64,000 nucleotides of DNA from Streptomyces sp. Tue 6430 (GCA_021568835.1 JAKGSH010000010.1:2728001-2792000); one strand, 5' to 3'; counted from the stretch's first letter, positions 42,760-52,666 are shown. Translations and numbers: made by a program. Notes: generated by a model from the letters alone, not told the origin.

Positions 42760-44160
42760 TCAGCGCGGGCCGAGCGTCCAGCGCGGCCCCTGGGGGCCGT
42801 CCTCGATGGACAGCCCGGACTGGTTGAGCTGGTCGCGGATGGCGTCCGCGGTGGCCCAGTCCTTGCGGCCGCGCGCCGCCTCCCGCTGGTCGAGGACCAT
42901 GCGGACGAGGGTGTCGACGACGCCGTGCAGGTCCTCGCCCCGGTCGGTCTCCCCGGCCCAGTGCGGGTCGAGGGGGTCCAGGCCGAGGACGCCGAGCATG
43001 GCGCGCACCTCGGCGAGGCGGGCCACGGCGGCTTCCTTGTCGTCGGCGGCCAGGGCGGAGTTGCCCTGCCGGACGGTGGTGTGCAGGACGGCGAGGGCCT
43101 GCGGGACGCCCAGGTCGTCGTCCATCGCCTCGGCGAAGGCGGGCGGCACGTCGGCGGCGGGCTCGGCGACTCCCCCGGCCATCTCGACGACGCGCTGCAC
43201 GAAGCCCTCGATCCGCGCGAACGCCGACTCGGCCTCGCGCAGGGCCTCCTCGCTGTACTCGATCATCGAGCGGTAGTGCGGGGTGCCCAGGTAGTAGCGC
43301 AGCACGATGGGGCGCCACCGCTTGACCATCTCGGAGACCAGGACGCTGTTCCCGAGCGACTTGGACATCTTCTCGCCGCTCATGGTGACCCAGGCGTTGT
43401 GCACCCAGTACCGCGCGAACTCGTCGCCGTAGGCCTGGGCCTGGGCGATCTCGTTCTCGTGGTGGGGGAAGATCAGGTCCAGGCCGCCGCCGTGGATGTC
43501 GAAGGCTGAGCCCAGGTACTTGTGGGCCATCGCCGAGCACTCCAGGTGCCAGCCGGGACGGCCGCGGCCCCACGGGGTCTCCCAGTCGGGCTCGCCCGGC
43601 TTGGTGGCCTTCCACATCGCGAAGTCGCGGGGGTCGCGCTTGCCGGTGATGCCGTCCTCGGCCGGCTGGCGCAGGTCGTCGATGTCCTGGTTGGACAGCG
43701 CCAGGTAGCCGGGGAAGGAACGCACGTCGAAGTAGACGCTGCCGTCGGCCTCGTAGGCGTGTCCGCGCTCGATGAGCCCGCGCATCATCTCGATCATCTC
43801 GGGGACGTGCCCGGTGGCCCGCGGCTCGTAGGTCGGCGGGAGGCAGCCGAGGGCCTGGTAGCCGTCGTCGAAAGCCCGCTCGTTCTCGTACCCGATGGAC
43901 CACCAGGGGCGTTCCTGGTCGCGCGACTTGGCGATGATCTTGTCGTCGATGTCGGTGACGTTCCGGATGAACGTGACGTCGTAGCCGCGGTGGGTGAACC
44001 AGCGGCGCATGATGTCGAAGTTCAGGCCGGAGCGGATGTGCCCGATGTGCGGGGCCGCCTGCACGGTGGCACCACACAGGTAGATCGAGACGCAACCCGG
44101 CGTGAGCGGGGCGAAGTCACGGATCTGCCGGGCGCTGGTGTCGTACAGGCGAATGGTCAC
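42760..44160 (-). CDS. cysS: Cysteinyl-tRNA synthetase
   Basis: A 466-residue class I aminoacyl-tRNA synthetase charging tRNA-Cys. It starts at GTG 44160 (TIRLYDTSARQIRDF). The zinc and HIGH region is VSIYLCGATVQAAPHIGHIR; the KMSKS loop is in SGEKMSKSLGNS; further zinc ligands lie in GRPGWHLECSAMA. The C-terminal DALR helices and GRKDWATADAIRDQLNQSGL close the protein. The frame is open upstream of 44160 through a 23-bp minisatellite, which is not coding. Confidence 0.95.
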   Translation of the reverse strand: MTIRLYDTSARQIRDFAPLTPGCVSIYLCGATVQAAPHIGHIRSGLNFDIMRRWFTHRGYDVTFIRNVTDIDDKIIAKSRDQERPWWSIGYENERAFDDGYQALGCLPPTYEPRATGHVPEMIEMMRGLIERGHAYEADGSVYFDVRSFPGYLALSNQDIDDLRQPAEDGITGKRDPRDFAMWKATKPGEPDWETPWGRGRPGWHLECSAMAHKYLGSAFDIHGGGLDLIFPHHENEIAQAQAYGDEFARYWVHNAWVTMSGEKMSKSLGNSVLVSEMVKRWRPIVLRYYLGTPHYRSMIEYSEEALREAESAFARIEGFVQRVVEMAGGVAEPAADVPPAFAEAMDDDLGVPQALAVLHTTVRQGNSALAADDKEAAVARLAEVRAMLGVLGLDPLDPHWAGETDRGEDLHGVVDTLVRMVLDQREAARGRKDWATADAIRDQLNQSGLSIEDGPQGPRWTLGPR

Positions 44161-44248
44161 CGCTCCAGGGTAGTGGGCGTGGGCGGGTGCCCGACACCCT
44201 TCACCGGTTTGCCGGTGGGCCCCGCGGTGGCGGGGCCCACCGGCCGAC

Positions 44249-44400
44249 GGAGCCGGGGGCCGGCGGCCGGCGGAGCCGAGAGCCCACAGCCGATGAGACC
44301 GAGAGCTCACAGCCGACGGAACCGGGAGCCCGCGACTGGCGGAGCCGCGAGCCCACAGCCCACAGCCCACAGCCCACGGAATCGGAAGCCCACGCCCGTC
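44249..44400. repeat. Minisatellite, six 23-bp units with an inserted 7-bp doublet
   Basis: Exact 23-bp register: 44249-44271, 44272-44294, 44295-44317, 44318-44340, 44341-44363, then two AGCCCAC heptamers, then 44378-44400. Units share the pattern GGAGCCG(A/G)GAGCCCACAG near the start. It fills most of the 334-bp ispF-cysS gap, in which I see no gene. Confidence 0.85.
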
Positions 44401-44494
44401 CGATCGGGCCGGACGGGCCGGAAGTCCGCGCCTGTCCGGGCGGCGCGGGCGGGCGCGGACGGGCCCGTCCTCAGCGGTCCCCGCGTCGCCGCCC

Positions 44495-45013
44495 TCAGCC
44501 CTGTTGCCGCACCACCAGTGCCGTCGCCACCGCCATCAGGCCCTCGTCCCGGCCGGGGAAACCCAGCCCGTCCGTCGTCGCGCCCGACACCGACACCGGC
44601 GCCCCCGCCGCCTCGGAGAGGATCCTCTGCGCCTCCTCGCGGCGCTTGCCGATCTTGGGGCGGGGGCCGACGACCTGGACGGCGATGTTGCCGATGCCGA
44701 AGCCGGCCGCGCGCACGATCCGGGCCGCCTCCGTCAGCAGCGTCACGCCCGAGGCGCCGGACCACTCGGGGCGGCCGGTGCCGAAGTGCTGTCCGAGGTC
44801 GCCGAGCCCGGCGGCGGAGAACAGCGCGTTGCACGCGGCGTGCGCGACGACGTCCGCGTCGGAGTGACCGGCCAGACCCGGTCCCTCGCCCTCCCACCGC
44901 AGGCCCGCGCACCACAGCTCGCGGCCCTCCTCGAAGGCGTGGATGTCGGTGCCGATGCCGACCTGGGGCAGCACGGGCGGCAGGGGCGGCGCCGGGGTCG
45001 CCTCAGAAGCCAT
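44495..45013 (-). CDS. ispF: 2-C-methyl-D-erythritol 2,4-cyclodiphosphate synthase
   Basis: A 172-residue IspF of the MEP isoprenoid pathway, making the cyclic diphosphate with loss of CMP. Metal ligands are in VGIGTDIHAFEEG (Asp-x-His) and GLAGHSDADVVAHA (His); the substrate loop is HFGTGRPEWSGASG, and GATTDGLGFPGRDEGLMAVA closes the active site. Its start overlaps the end of ispD by 11 bp, so the two are co-translated, as expected for consecutive MEP steps. Confidence 0.95.
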   Translation of the reverse strand: MASEATPAPPLPPVLPQVGIGTDIHAFEEGRELWCAGLRWEGEGPGLAGHSDADVVAHAACNALFSAAGLGDLGQHFGTGRPEWSGASGVTLLTEAARIVRAAGFGIGNIAVQVVGPRPKIGKRREEAQRILSEAAGAPVSVSGATTDGLGFPGRDEGLMAVATALVVRQQG

Positions 45014-45754
45014 CGTTGAGCCTCCTGCGGGCGAGGACCGCCTCCGCGAGGACGAGGTCCAGCGGGCGGGTGACCTTGAAGGCCTCCTCGTGACCGGGGA
45101 CGGCCACGACGGTCAGACCGAGCCGCTCGACCATGCCGGCGTCGTCGGTGACGTCGTCGGTGACGGTCTCGTGGGCGCGCACGAGGGTGGCGCGGTCGAA
45201 GCCCTGCGGCGTCTGCACGGCCCGCAGCCGCGCCCGCTCGGGCGTGGCGACGACCGGTTCGGGCGCGCCGGGGACCTCGGCCGGTTCGACCTCCTTGACG
45301 GTGTCCGCGAGCGGCAGCGCCGGCACGACGGCGGGGGCGCCGTCGCGGACGGCCTCGATCACGGCGTCGACGGTGTCGACGGGCACCAGCGGCCGGGCGG
45401 CGTCGTGCACGAGGACGATGTCGTGGCCGGGCGGCAGGGCGTCGAGGCCGAGCCGCACCGATTCCTGGCGGGTCTCGCCGCCGGGGACGACGACGAAGTC
45501 GGTGCGGTCGGGCAGCGCGTGCGCGTCGAGCAGCGACCTGACCTCGGCGGCGCCGTCCGGCGGGGCCACGACGACGACGAGGGAGACGGCCCGGGACGCG
45601 GCCAGGGCCCGCACCGCGTGGATCAGCATGGGGGTCCCGCCCAGCGTGCGGAGCGCTTTGGGGGCGCCCGGACCGAGGCGTACGCCCCGGCCGGCGGCCG
45701 GGATCACCGCGGCCGTGCGGGCGGGGACGGGGCGGGAAGCGAATCGTCAGACAT
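45003..45754 (-). CDS. ispD: 2-C-methyl-D-erythritol 4-phosphate cytidylyltransferase (frame break near the start)
   Basis: IspD activates MEP with CTP. The conserved core is intact: IPAAGRGVRLGPGAPKAL (CTP-binding), IHAVRALAAS, VPGGETRQESVRLGLDAL, VLVHDAARPLVP, LRAVQTPQGFDRATLV and VTDDAGMVERLG. The core frame has only a GTG at 45707, right at the first core residue and without a ribosome site. A better start, ATG 45754 after AGGAACC, is in another frame that stops after 16 codons (MSDDSLPAPSPPARP). One extra base near 45715-45730 would join them into MSDDS...ARTAAVIPAAG, the usual form. I read this as another one-base loss. Confidence 0.85.
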
Positions 45755-45994
45755 CGGTTCCTGTCAGGTTTGTGTGCTCGGCCTACGTGGGTACGGAGAC
45801 AGCGTGCCGGGCGCGACGCCTTGACCGGCCCCTTCCGTGACACCGGTCGAGGCAGTGAGCGGCCGGGGCCCGGCACGCCGGACTCCGGGGGTGCGCATCC
45901 GGACTTCGGGGTGTGCATCCGAGGTGAACACGCACAGCACGGCCATCGGCGCAGGCGCGTCCACGCGTCGGCGTTTCGGAATGTCGGTGTTTCA

Positions 45995-46055
45995 GGCATG
46001 AACATGCCGCAGCGCCCGGCGACGGGGATACGTCATCGGGCACCACGGCATGTTC
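45995..46055. promoter_or_regulatory. Nested palindromes in the carD-ispD gap
   Basis: GGCATGAACATGCC (45995-46008) has perfect 6-bp arms. Part of it, GAACATGCCG (46000-46009), is also complementary to CGGCATGTTC at 46046-46055, so two alternative hairpins can form. It could be an operator, a terminator for carD or a conditional structure. The rest of the 343-bp gap (45755-46097) shows no gene. Confidence 0.4.
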
Positions 46056-46097
46056 ACTGCGCTGAGCGAGCTGAGCTGAGGCCGGCGGGTCTCGGCG

Positions 46098-46580
46098 TCA
46101 GGACGCGAGGACCTCGTCGAGCAGGGCCTCGGCCTTGTCCTCGTTCGTGTTCTCCGCGAGCGCGAGCTCGCTCACCAGGATCTGGCGGGCCTTGGCGAGC
46201 ATGCGCTTCTCACCGGCGGAGAGTCCGCGCTCGCGCTCACGGCGCCACAGGTCACGCACGACTTCCGCGACCTTGATGACGTCGCCGGAGGCGAGCTTCT
46301 CCAGATTTGCCTTGTAACGACGCGACCAGTTCGTGGGCTCCTCGGCATACGGCGCGCGCAGCACCTCGAAGACCCGGTCCAGCCCGTCCTGACCGACCAC
46401 ATCACGCACGCCCACGAACTCCGCATTGTCCGCTGGCACACGTACCGTCAGGTCACCCTGGGCGACCTTCAGCACCAAGTAGGTCTTGTCCACGCCTTTG
46501 ATCTGGCGAGTTTCGATGGCCTCGATCAGCGCGGCCCCGTGATGGGGATAGACCACGGTGTCGCCAACCTTGAACGTCAT
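46098..46580 (-). CDS. carD: CarD-family RNA polymerase-binding regulator
   Basis: A 160-residue CarD/CdnL protein. The N-terminal RNA-polymerase-interacting Tudor-like domain is MTFKVGDTVVYPHHGAALIE to about residue 58. The helical C-terminal domain (NWSRRYKANLEKLASGDVIK, the conserved Trp region for the promoter bubble) follows. It stabilises open complexes at rRNA and other sigma-A/HrdB promoters and is essential in mycobacteria. Located next to ispD, as in many actinobacteria. Confidence 0.95.
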   Translation of the reverse strand: MTFKVGDTVVYPHHGAALIEAIETRQIKGVDKTYLVLKVAQGDLTVRVPADNAEFVGVRDVVGQDGLDRVFEVLRAPYAEEPTNWSRRYKANLEKLASGDVIKVAEVVRDLWRRERERGLSAGEKRMLAKARQILVSELALAENTNEDKAEALLDEVLAS

Positions 46581-47230
46581 GTGACAGGTACCCCTTCCGT
46601 GGCTATCCAGGGTAACACGGAAACTGCGGGTTCTGAATGACGTTTTCGCAGGTCAGGGCATATCTCGGGGCTTGACAACAGCAACAGGAACGTGCTGCGA
46701 CCGGGCGGCGGAAGCAGGTATTCGCAGGTCGGAGCGGCTCTCCGTGGGCGGTGAAACGTGCACGTCACACGCGCCCGGAGACCCCTCCAGGCGACCGAAC
46801 ATCCCCAAATGTCCGCTTCCAGATGTGCGACTTCCGCTACTCCGTTCGGCGTCCGGAGCAGGATCCGAGCCGTTTCCGGAATTGATCACACGACCGGCCG
46901 AACAGGCGATGATCAATTCTCCCGACGCCCACGCATTCCCGCACGGAAAATCCACGACCACCGGTGAGCGGCGCTTATGTGAATGCGCGGCCACGTCCCG
47001 GCGATCCCCCGGAAGCCGATGCGACTCACAGGTCGCTTATGGCCGCCGGGACGGTGGTGACCACGGTGACGAGGGGCCTCTCGCGGCGGCCGATGTGGGC
47101 CCGGATCGCTCCAGAGGCGGGTCGGGTGCGGCCGTGCGGGAACGGCTCGGTAACCTAAGGCCGCCGACAGACCCTTAGGGCGGCTTTATCCAAGGAGCTG
47201 CCCCTGCGTTCCCAAGGAGTTGCCGCCGCC
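46581..47230. other. 650-bp gap without a convincing gene; promoters for carD and the lipoprotein gene
   Basis: G/C content drops compared with coding regions. Several frames are open but none shows Streptomyces third-position bias with a ribosome site. TTGACA at 46672-46677 is promoter-like. GGCCGCC...GGCGGC around 47159-47183 could form a hairpin upstream of the lipoprotein ribosome site. Confidence 0.5.
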
Positions 47231-47881
47231 GTGAGCAGCAGCCTTCGACGCGGCGCCCTCGCCGCCTCCGCCCTCGTGTTCTCGATCGCCACGCTCGCCG
47301 CCTGCGGCGCCGGCAACGACCCCCAGACACTGCAGATCAAGCCGGACAACGCCGCCACCAGCGTGGGCGACATCAAACTGCAGAACGTCGTCATCATCAC
47401 CCAGTCCGACCCGGAGGCCACGGGCCCCGCCGCCATCTCCGCGACCGTCTTCAACAGCGGCAGCAAGGCGCAGACCCTGGAGTCCATCGCCGTGGACGGT
47501 GCCGCCGGCACCGCCGAGATCAAGCCCGCGAAGGGCGACGGCAAGCTGACCGTCCCGGCCGGCGGCTCCGTCGTCATCGGCGGCGAGAACAACGCCACCG
47601 CCAGCCTCTCCAGCACCCCCGAGACGGTCCAGGACGGCAACGCCCAGAAGGTCACCTTCACCTTCAGCGAGACCGGCGAGATCAGCCTGCGCGCCTTCGT
47701 CGTCCCGGCCGAGCACTACTTCGCCGAATGGGGTCCGAGCGACGTCCCGAGCGCCCCGGCGGAGTCCGCCTCCGAGTCGCCGTCCGCGGGCGAGTCCCCG
47801 TCCGCCGGCGAGTCGGCCTCCGCGAGCCCGGGCGCCGAGAGCCAGAGCCCGGGCGACACGGCCTCCCCGAGCGCCTCGTAG
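47231..47881 (+). CDS. Lipoprotein of the DUF461/copper-chaperone-like type
   Basis: A 216-residue exported lipoprotein from GTG 47231. The signal peptide (SSSLRRGALAASALVFSIAT) ends in lipobox LAAC. The middle, about 40-165, is a beta-sandwich with DIKLQNVVIITQSDP, ATVFNSGSKAQTLESIAVDG and VPAGGSVVIGG, like DUF461 and PCu(A)C proteins. The C-terminal 50 residues are Ser/Ala/Glu/Pro repeats (ESPSAGESPSAGESASAS), a typical wall-spanning tail. The Met/His copper motif is not evident, so metal binding is uncertain. It ends at a bidirectional terminator shared with phoP. Confidence 0.75.
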   Translation: MSSSLRRGALAASALVFSIATLAACGAGNDPQTLQIKPDNAATSVGDIKLQNVVIITQSDPEATGPAAISATVFNSGSKAQTLESIAVDGAAGTAEIKPAKGDGKLTVPAGGSVVIGGENNATASLSSTPETVQDGNAQKVTFTFSETGEISLRAFVVPAEHYFAEWGPSDVPSAPAESASESPSAGESPSAGESASASPGAESQSPGDTASPSAS

Positions 47882-47931
47882 TCGGAGACGGCCACGGGCT
47901 GAGCGCCGTACGCCCGTCGCGTACGCACGGC

Positions 47932-47967
47932 GAAGGGGCGGCACCCCCGGCGGGGTGCCGCCCCTTC
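47932..47967. terminator. Bidirectional terminator between the lipoprotein gene and phoP
   Basis: A 16-bp perfect stem GAAGGGGCGGCACCCC and its complement, with a 4-base loop, between two convergent stops. Confidence 0.9.
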
Positions 47968-48023
47968 GTCATGAGCCCCGGCGGATCACCGCTGACGGAT
48001 CACCACTCACGGCTCGCGGCCGA

Positions 48024-48058
48024 CTGCTGGCTGCTGGCTGCTGGCTGCTGGCTGCTGG
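48024..48058. repeat. Five perfect 7-bp repeats (CTGCTGG)
   Basis: Five exact head-to-tail CTGCTGG copies ending 4 bp before the phoP stop codon. They lie in the phoP 3' untranslated region. Confidence 0.9.
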
Positions 48059-48062
48059 CGGT

Positions 48063-48739
48063 TTACGGCTCGAACTTGTAGCCGAGGCCCCGCACCGTCA
48101 CCAGGTACCGCGGGGCGCCCGGGTCGGGCTCGATCTTCGCGCGGAGGCGCTTGACGTGGACGTCGAGGGTCTTGGTGTCGCCGACGTAGTCCGCGCCCCA
48201 GACCCGGTCGATGAGCTGCATGCGGGTCAGGACGCGGCCCGCGTTGCGCAGCAGCATCTCCAGGAGGTCGAACTCCTTGAGCGGGAGGTCGACCTTGGAG
48301 CCGGAGACGGTGACGACGTGGCGGTCGACGTCCATCCGGACCGGGCCGGCCTCCAGGGCCGCAGGGGCGACCTCCTCCGGCTCCCCGCGGCGCCGCAGCA
48401 CCGCGCGGATGCGGGCCACCAGCTCACGGGAGGAGAACGGCTTGGTGACGTAGTCGTCGGCCCCTATCTCGAGGCCGACCACCTTGTCGATCTCGCTGTC
48501 CTTGGCCGTCACCATGATCACGGGGACGTTGGAGCGGCCGCGCAGCTGGCGGCAGACCTCCGTGCCGGGCAGCCCCGGCAGCATCAGGTCGAGAAGCACG
48601 AGGTCGGCGCCGTTGCGCTCGAACTCGTCGAGCCCGTCGGGCCCCGTGGTCGCGACGGCGACCTCGAAGCCCTCCTTGCGGAGCATGTACGACAGGGCGT
48701 CGGAGAAGGACTCCTCGTCCTCGACGACGAGCACACGGG

Positions 48740-48743
<4 letters not shown>
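48063..48743 (-). CDS. phoP: Phosphate-response regulator PhoP
   Basis: A 226-residue OmpR-type response regulator. The receiver domain has the acidic pocket VVEDEES, phosphoacceptor Asp52 in VLLDLMLPG, MVTAKDS and the Lys of YVTKPFSS. The C-terminal winged helix has LPLKEFDLLEMLLRNAGRVL, DRVWGADYVGDTKTLDVHVK and VRGLGYKFEP. GTG 48743 overlaps the phoR stop (GTGA). PhoP binds PHO boxes, turns on phosphate scavenging at low phosphate and represses many antibiotic pathways. Confidence 0.95.
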
Positions 48744-50098
<1,355 letters not shown>

Positions 50099-50171
50099 GC
50101 GTCCAGGTTAGGCATGCCGTACGACCTGGCCACAGCCATCGGGGTGCGACCTCGAACACTCGTCGCCCAGA

Positions 50172-50215
50172 GTTCACCTTGGAGCCAGGGGTGGTTCATT
50201 TGGGGTGACGGAATC
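50172..50215. promoter_or_regulatory. PHO box between phoR and phoU
   Basis: Direct 11-bp units in register: GTTCACCTTGG (50172), AGCCAGGGGTG (50183), GTTCATTTGGG (50194) and a weaker GTGACGGAATC (50205). The consensus is GTTCACC plus four bases, so units 1 and 3 are strong. It would let PhoP control both divergent transcripts. Confidence 0.8.
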
Positions 50216-50321
50216 CGACGCGTACGGGGCGGACCGTGGCACCGTGGGGTTCGCAGCGCCGGTTCCATGGCCGGTTCAGGCCCCCGGAACCCCGGAGAAC
50301 CACGTACGAGAGGGAACCCTG

Positions 50322-51023
50322 ATGCGGGACGCGTACCACGAGGAACTGGACTCGATCGGCGACGGTCTGGTGGAGATGGCCCGGCTGGTGGGGTCGGCGA
50401 TCGGGCGCGCCACGACCGCCATCCTCGATGCCGATCTCAAGCTGGCCGAGAGCGTGATCGAGGCCGACCAGAAGGTCGACGAGCTTCAGCACGACCTCGA
50501 GGCGCGGGCCATTGCTCTGCTCGCACGCCAGCAGCCGGTGGCGACGGACCTGCGCATAGTCGTCACGTCGCTGCGCATGTCGGCCGACCTGGAGCGCTCC
50601 GGCGACCTCGCCCAGCACGTGGCGAAGCTGGCCCGGCTGCGCTTCCCCGAGCGGGCGGTGCCGCAGGACCTGCACGCCACCATCCTGGAGATGGGGCAGC
50701 TCGCGCAGCGCCTGATGGCCAAGGCGGCCGAGGTGATCATCACGAAGGACGTCGACCTCGCGCTCCAGCTGGAGACCGACGACGACGCGATGGACCTGCT
50801 GCACCGCACCCTCTTCCAGCACCTGATCGACGACCGCTGGAAGCACGGCATCGAGACGGCCGTCGACGTGACGCTGCTCGGCCGCTACTACGAGCGCTTC
50901 GCCGACCACGCGGTGGCGGTCGCCAAGCGTGTCGTGTTCCTGGTGACGGGCGAACACGCGGACAACCTCCAGCAGGACCTGGCGACCGAGATCCAGCCCG
51001 TCGTGGGGCCGGAGGAGGCGTAG
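50322..51023 (+). CDS. phoU: Phosphate signalling protein PhoU
   Basis: A 233-residue PhoU with two three-helix halves. Metal-binding motifs of the family appear as DLERSGDLAQHVAKLARL in the first half and ERFADHAVAVAKRVVFLVTG in the second. ATG 50322 follows AGAGGGAACCCTG. PhoU links the phosphate transporter to PhoR and lowers Pho signalling when phosphate is ample. It is preceded by the PHO box. Confidence 0.93.
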   Translation: MRDAYHEELDSIGDGLVEMARLVGSAIGRATTAILDADLKLAESVIEADQKVDELQHDLEARAIALLARQQPVATDLRIVVTSLRMSADLERSGDLAQHVAKLARLRFPERAVPQDLHATILEMGQLAQRLMAKAAEVIITKDVDLALQLETDDDAMDLLHRTLFQHLIDDRWKHGIETAVDVTLLGRYYERFADHAVAVAKRVVFLVTGEHADNLQQDLATEIQPVVGPEEA

Positions 51024-51290
51024 CCGGGGCGGGGTCGGAAGGGGCGTAGCCGGGGCGGCGGTGGAACGGGCCGGGGGCGGCGCGGTCCGTCGAGCCCTCT
51101 GCGGTGGGGCTGCCCGAGGGGCGCGGTCCGCGCGGTCCGTCCCGTGGACGCGTCGCCGGAGGGGGCGCGGTACGTCCCCTCCGGCACGGGCCGGGGCGCC
51201 CGGAAGCCCCCGTGCGCCGTTGATGCGCCCGCCCCCGCGGGCATGAACTGGGCACAGGCGCTCCTGCCTCCAGGCCTCCAGGAGGAACCC
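51024..51290. other. Gap between phoU and the Cys-rich gene
   Basis: 267 bp, very G/C-rich. GGGGCGTAGCCGGGGCGG-like sequence is repeated at 51021-51040 and 51043-51060. No convincing gene. Confidence 0.4.
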
Positions 51291-51443
51291 ATGGCCGAAG
51301 CCCCCAGCAAGCCCGACCCCACCCAGGACCACCCGACCGAGCAACCCGCCGAGATCAGGAACATGCCCCTGATCGCGGCGTGCGGCTGCGGCTCGGGGTG
51401 CGGTTGCGGCTGCCAGTCGGGCAGCCCCTGCCAGTGCGGCTGA
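51291..51443 (+). CDS. Cysteine- and glycine-rich 50-aa protein (metallothionein-like)
   Basis: From ATG 51291, directly after a strong AGGAGGA, the peptide is MAEAPSKPDPTQDHPTEQPA..., then NMPLIAACGCGSGCGCGCQS and PCQCG. Seven cysteines in the last 22 residues, mostly as CG repeats, suggest soft-metal binding or, less likely, a ribosomal peptide precursor. The first 30 residues are Pro/Glu/Asp-rich and leader-like. It lies between phoU and the DUF4242 protein, whose S. coelicolor homologue (SCO4226) binds nickel, so a metal role is plausible. No maturation enzymes are adjacent. Confidence 0.7.
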   Translation: MAEAPSKPDPTQDHPTEQPAEIRNMPLIAACGCGSGCGCGCQSGSPCQCG

Positions 51444-51687
51444 GACGCTACGACGAGAGGGGGCCGGCCGCGGGACGCGCCGGCCCCCTCTTCTCACGCT
51501 CCTCCCCTCCCGGCCGTCCCCCTGGCTCCCTCCTGCTTCTCTCCCGGGTCTCTCCTCGGCCTCCTGGCTCCTCTCATGACGTGTTCCCCTGCCCGCGCGA
51601 GTGCGTGCGGACAGGCGCAGCATGGAGAGAGCGGCGGCAGGCGGGCCCTCATGCGCGGCGTGCCTGCGTGAGAAAGGGGATGCGGTC

Positions 51688-51936
51688 ATGACCAGGTTCA
51701 TGGACGTCCACCACGGCATGAAGGGCATCACTGCCGACCAACTCCACCAGGCCCACCAGGCCGACCTCGCGATCGAGGCGGAGGAGAGCGTGCACTTCGA
51801 GGGCGCCTGGGCGGACCCGGAGTCCGGCACCATCTACTGCCTGTCCGAGGGCCCCTCCGCGGAAGCGGTCCAACGCGTCCACGAACGCGCGGGCCACAAG
51901 GCGGACGAGATCCACGCGGTGCCACTGTCGGTGTGA
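51688..51936 (+). CDS. DUF4242 small metal-binding protein (SCO4226-like)
   Basis: An 82-residue ferredoxin-like-fold protein. The start MTRFMDVHHGMKGITADQLH and the segment HADLAIEAEESVHFEGAW-like region with several His and Glu match SCO4226 of S. coelicolor, reported as a nickel-binding dimer. The remaining part has GTIYCLSEGPSAEAVQRVHE and HKADEIHAVPLSV. The ATG follows AAAGGGG. It probably buffers or carries Ni or a similar ion; a regulatory role is also possible. Confidence 0.85.
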   Translation: MTRFMDVHHGMKGITADQLHQAHQADLAIEAEESVHFEGAWADPESGTIYCLSEGPSAEAVQRVHERAGHKADEIHAVPLSV

Positions 51937-52321
51937 CCGAGGGCCGGGCCATCGGCGACGGTGACGGTCCCGGCCCACGGAGACGGCGCCCGGCCCCACC
52001 GGCAAGCCCTCCGCACCGCTGCCGTCGACCGGTGCGGCGGCCGGTGCGGCGGCCGGGCAGGGGGCTGGTGCACGCCCGCGTCGCGCGTTGTCGATGTCGG
52101 CTGTGGACGTCGGAGGCACTCCGGATCCGTGGCCCGGTGTGGACCCGATACCTGGTCGCTGAAGCCGATCCCGGGTGTTCGCGGTCCCCGGCCTTCGGGG
52201 TGGACGCGATCGTGGCGCTGCCGCGCTGCCGCGCTGCCGGACAGATGGCCTTGATCACTCTTTCCCGACGCGTCGCGTTTTCGTAGGGTTCGATCATTCG
52301 AGACTGGCTCGGGGGGGGCGT
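51937..52321. other. 385-bp gap without a convincing gene
   Basis: G/C-rich, with a run of GTGCGGCGGCCGG-type repeats at about 52025-52065. I see no ribosome site linked to a plausible frame until the small membrane protein at 52322. Confidence 0.45.
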
Positions 52322-52666
52322 GTGGCTGTTCCTGTGGCTCGGGGTCGTGTCCTGCGCGTGATCCGCGGCGTGGGCTCGTTCTTGAAGGAACTCCTGGGGG
52401 AGCTCGTCGGGGAGGTGGTGCTGACGGTCGTTGCCTGCCTTGCCCTGGCCGGTCTGGCCCTGGCGTTCGTCCGGGGGTGGGAGGGCAGCCCGCTCGTCGC
52501 CGGCGGTGCGGGTGGCGCCTTGCTGGCCTTCCTCGGCTACGGCGGCTGGGAGCTGCTTCGTCCCGCCGGGCCGGTGCGGCGCGGGCGACTTGCGGGCGTG
52601 GCTGCCGCCGCGTTTGCCGGGGCAGCCCTGTTCGTCGTCTACGCCTGGTCCTGCGGCTGCTCCTGA
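52322..52666 (+). CDS. Small membrane protein, 114 aa
   Basis: From GTG 52322, a basic N-terminus (VAVPVARGRVLRVIRGVG) is followed by three hydrophobic segments: EVVLTVVACLALAGLALAFV, GAGGALLAFLGYGGWELL and GVAAAAFAGAALFVVYAWSC. It ends in CGCS. I do not recognise a family. The frame is open farther upstream, but those residues lack coding character. A G-run just before the start may serve as ribosome site. Confidence 0.5.
   Translation: MAVPVARGRVLRVIRGVGSFLKELLGELVGEVVLTVVACLALAGLALAFVRGWEGSPLVAGGAGGALLAFLGYGGWELLRPAGPVRRGRLAGVAAAAFAGAALFVVYAWSCGCS

Noticed and set aside
46672..47178. 168-codon frame upstream of the lipoprotein gene
   Set aside because: Poor third-position bias, no ribosome site, no motif, and lies in a promoter region.
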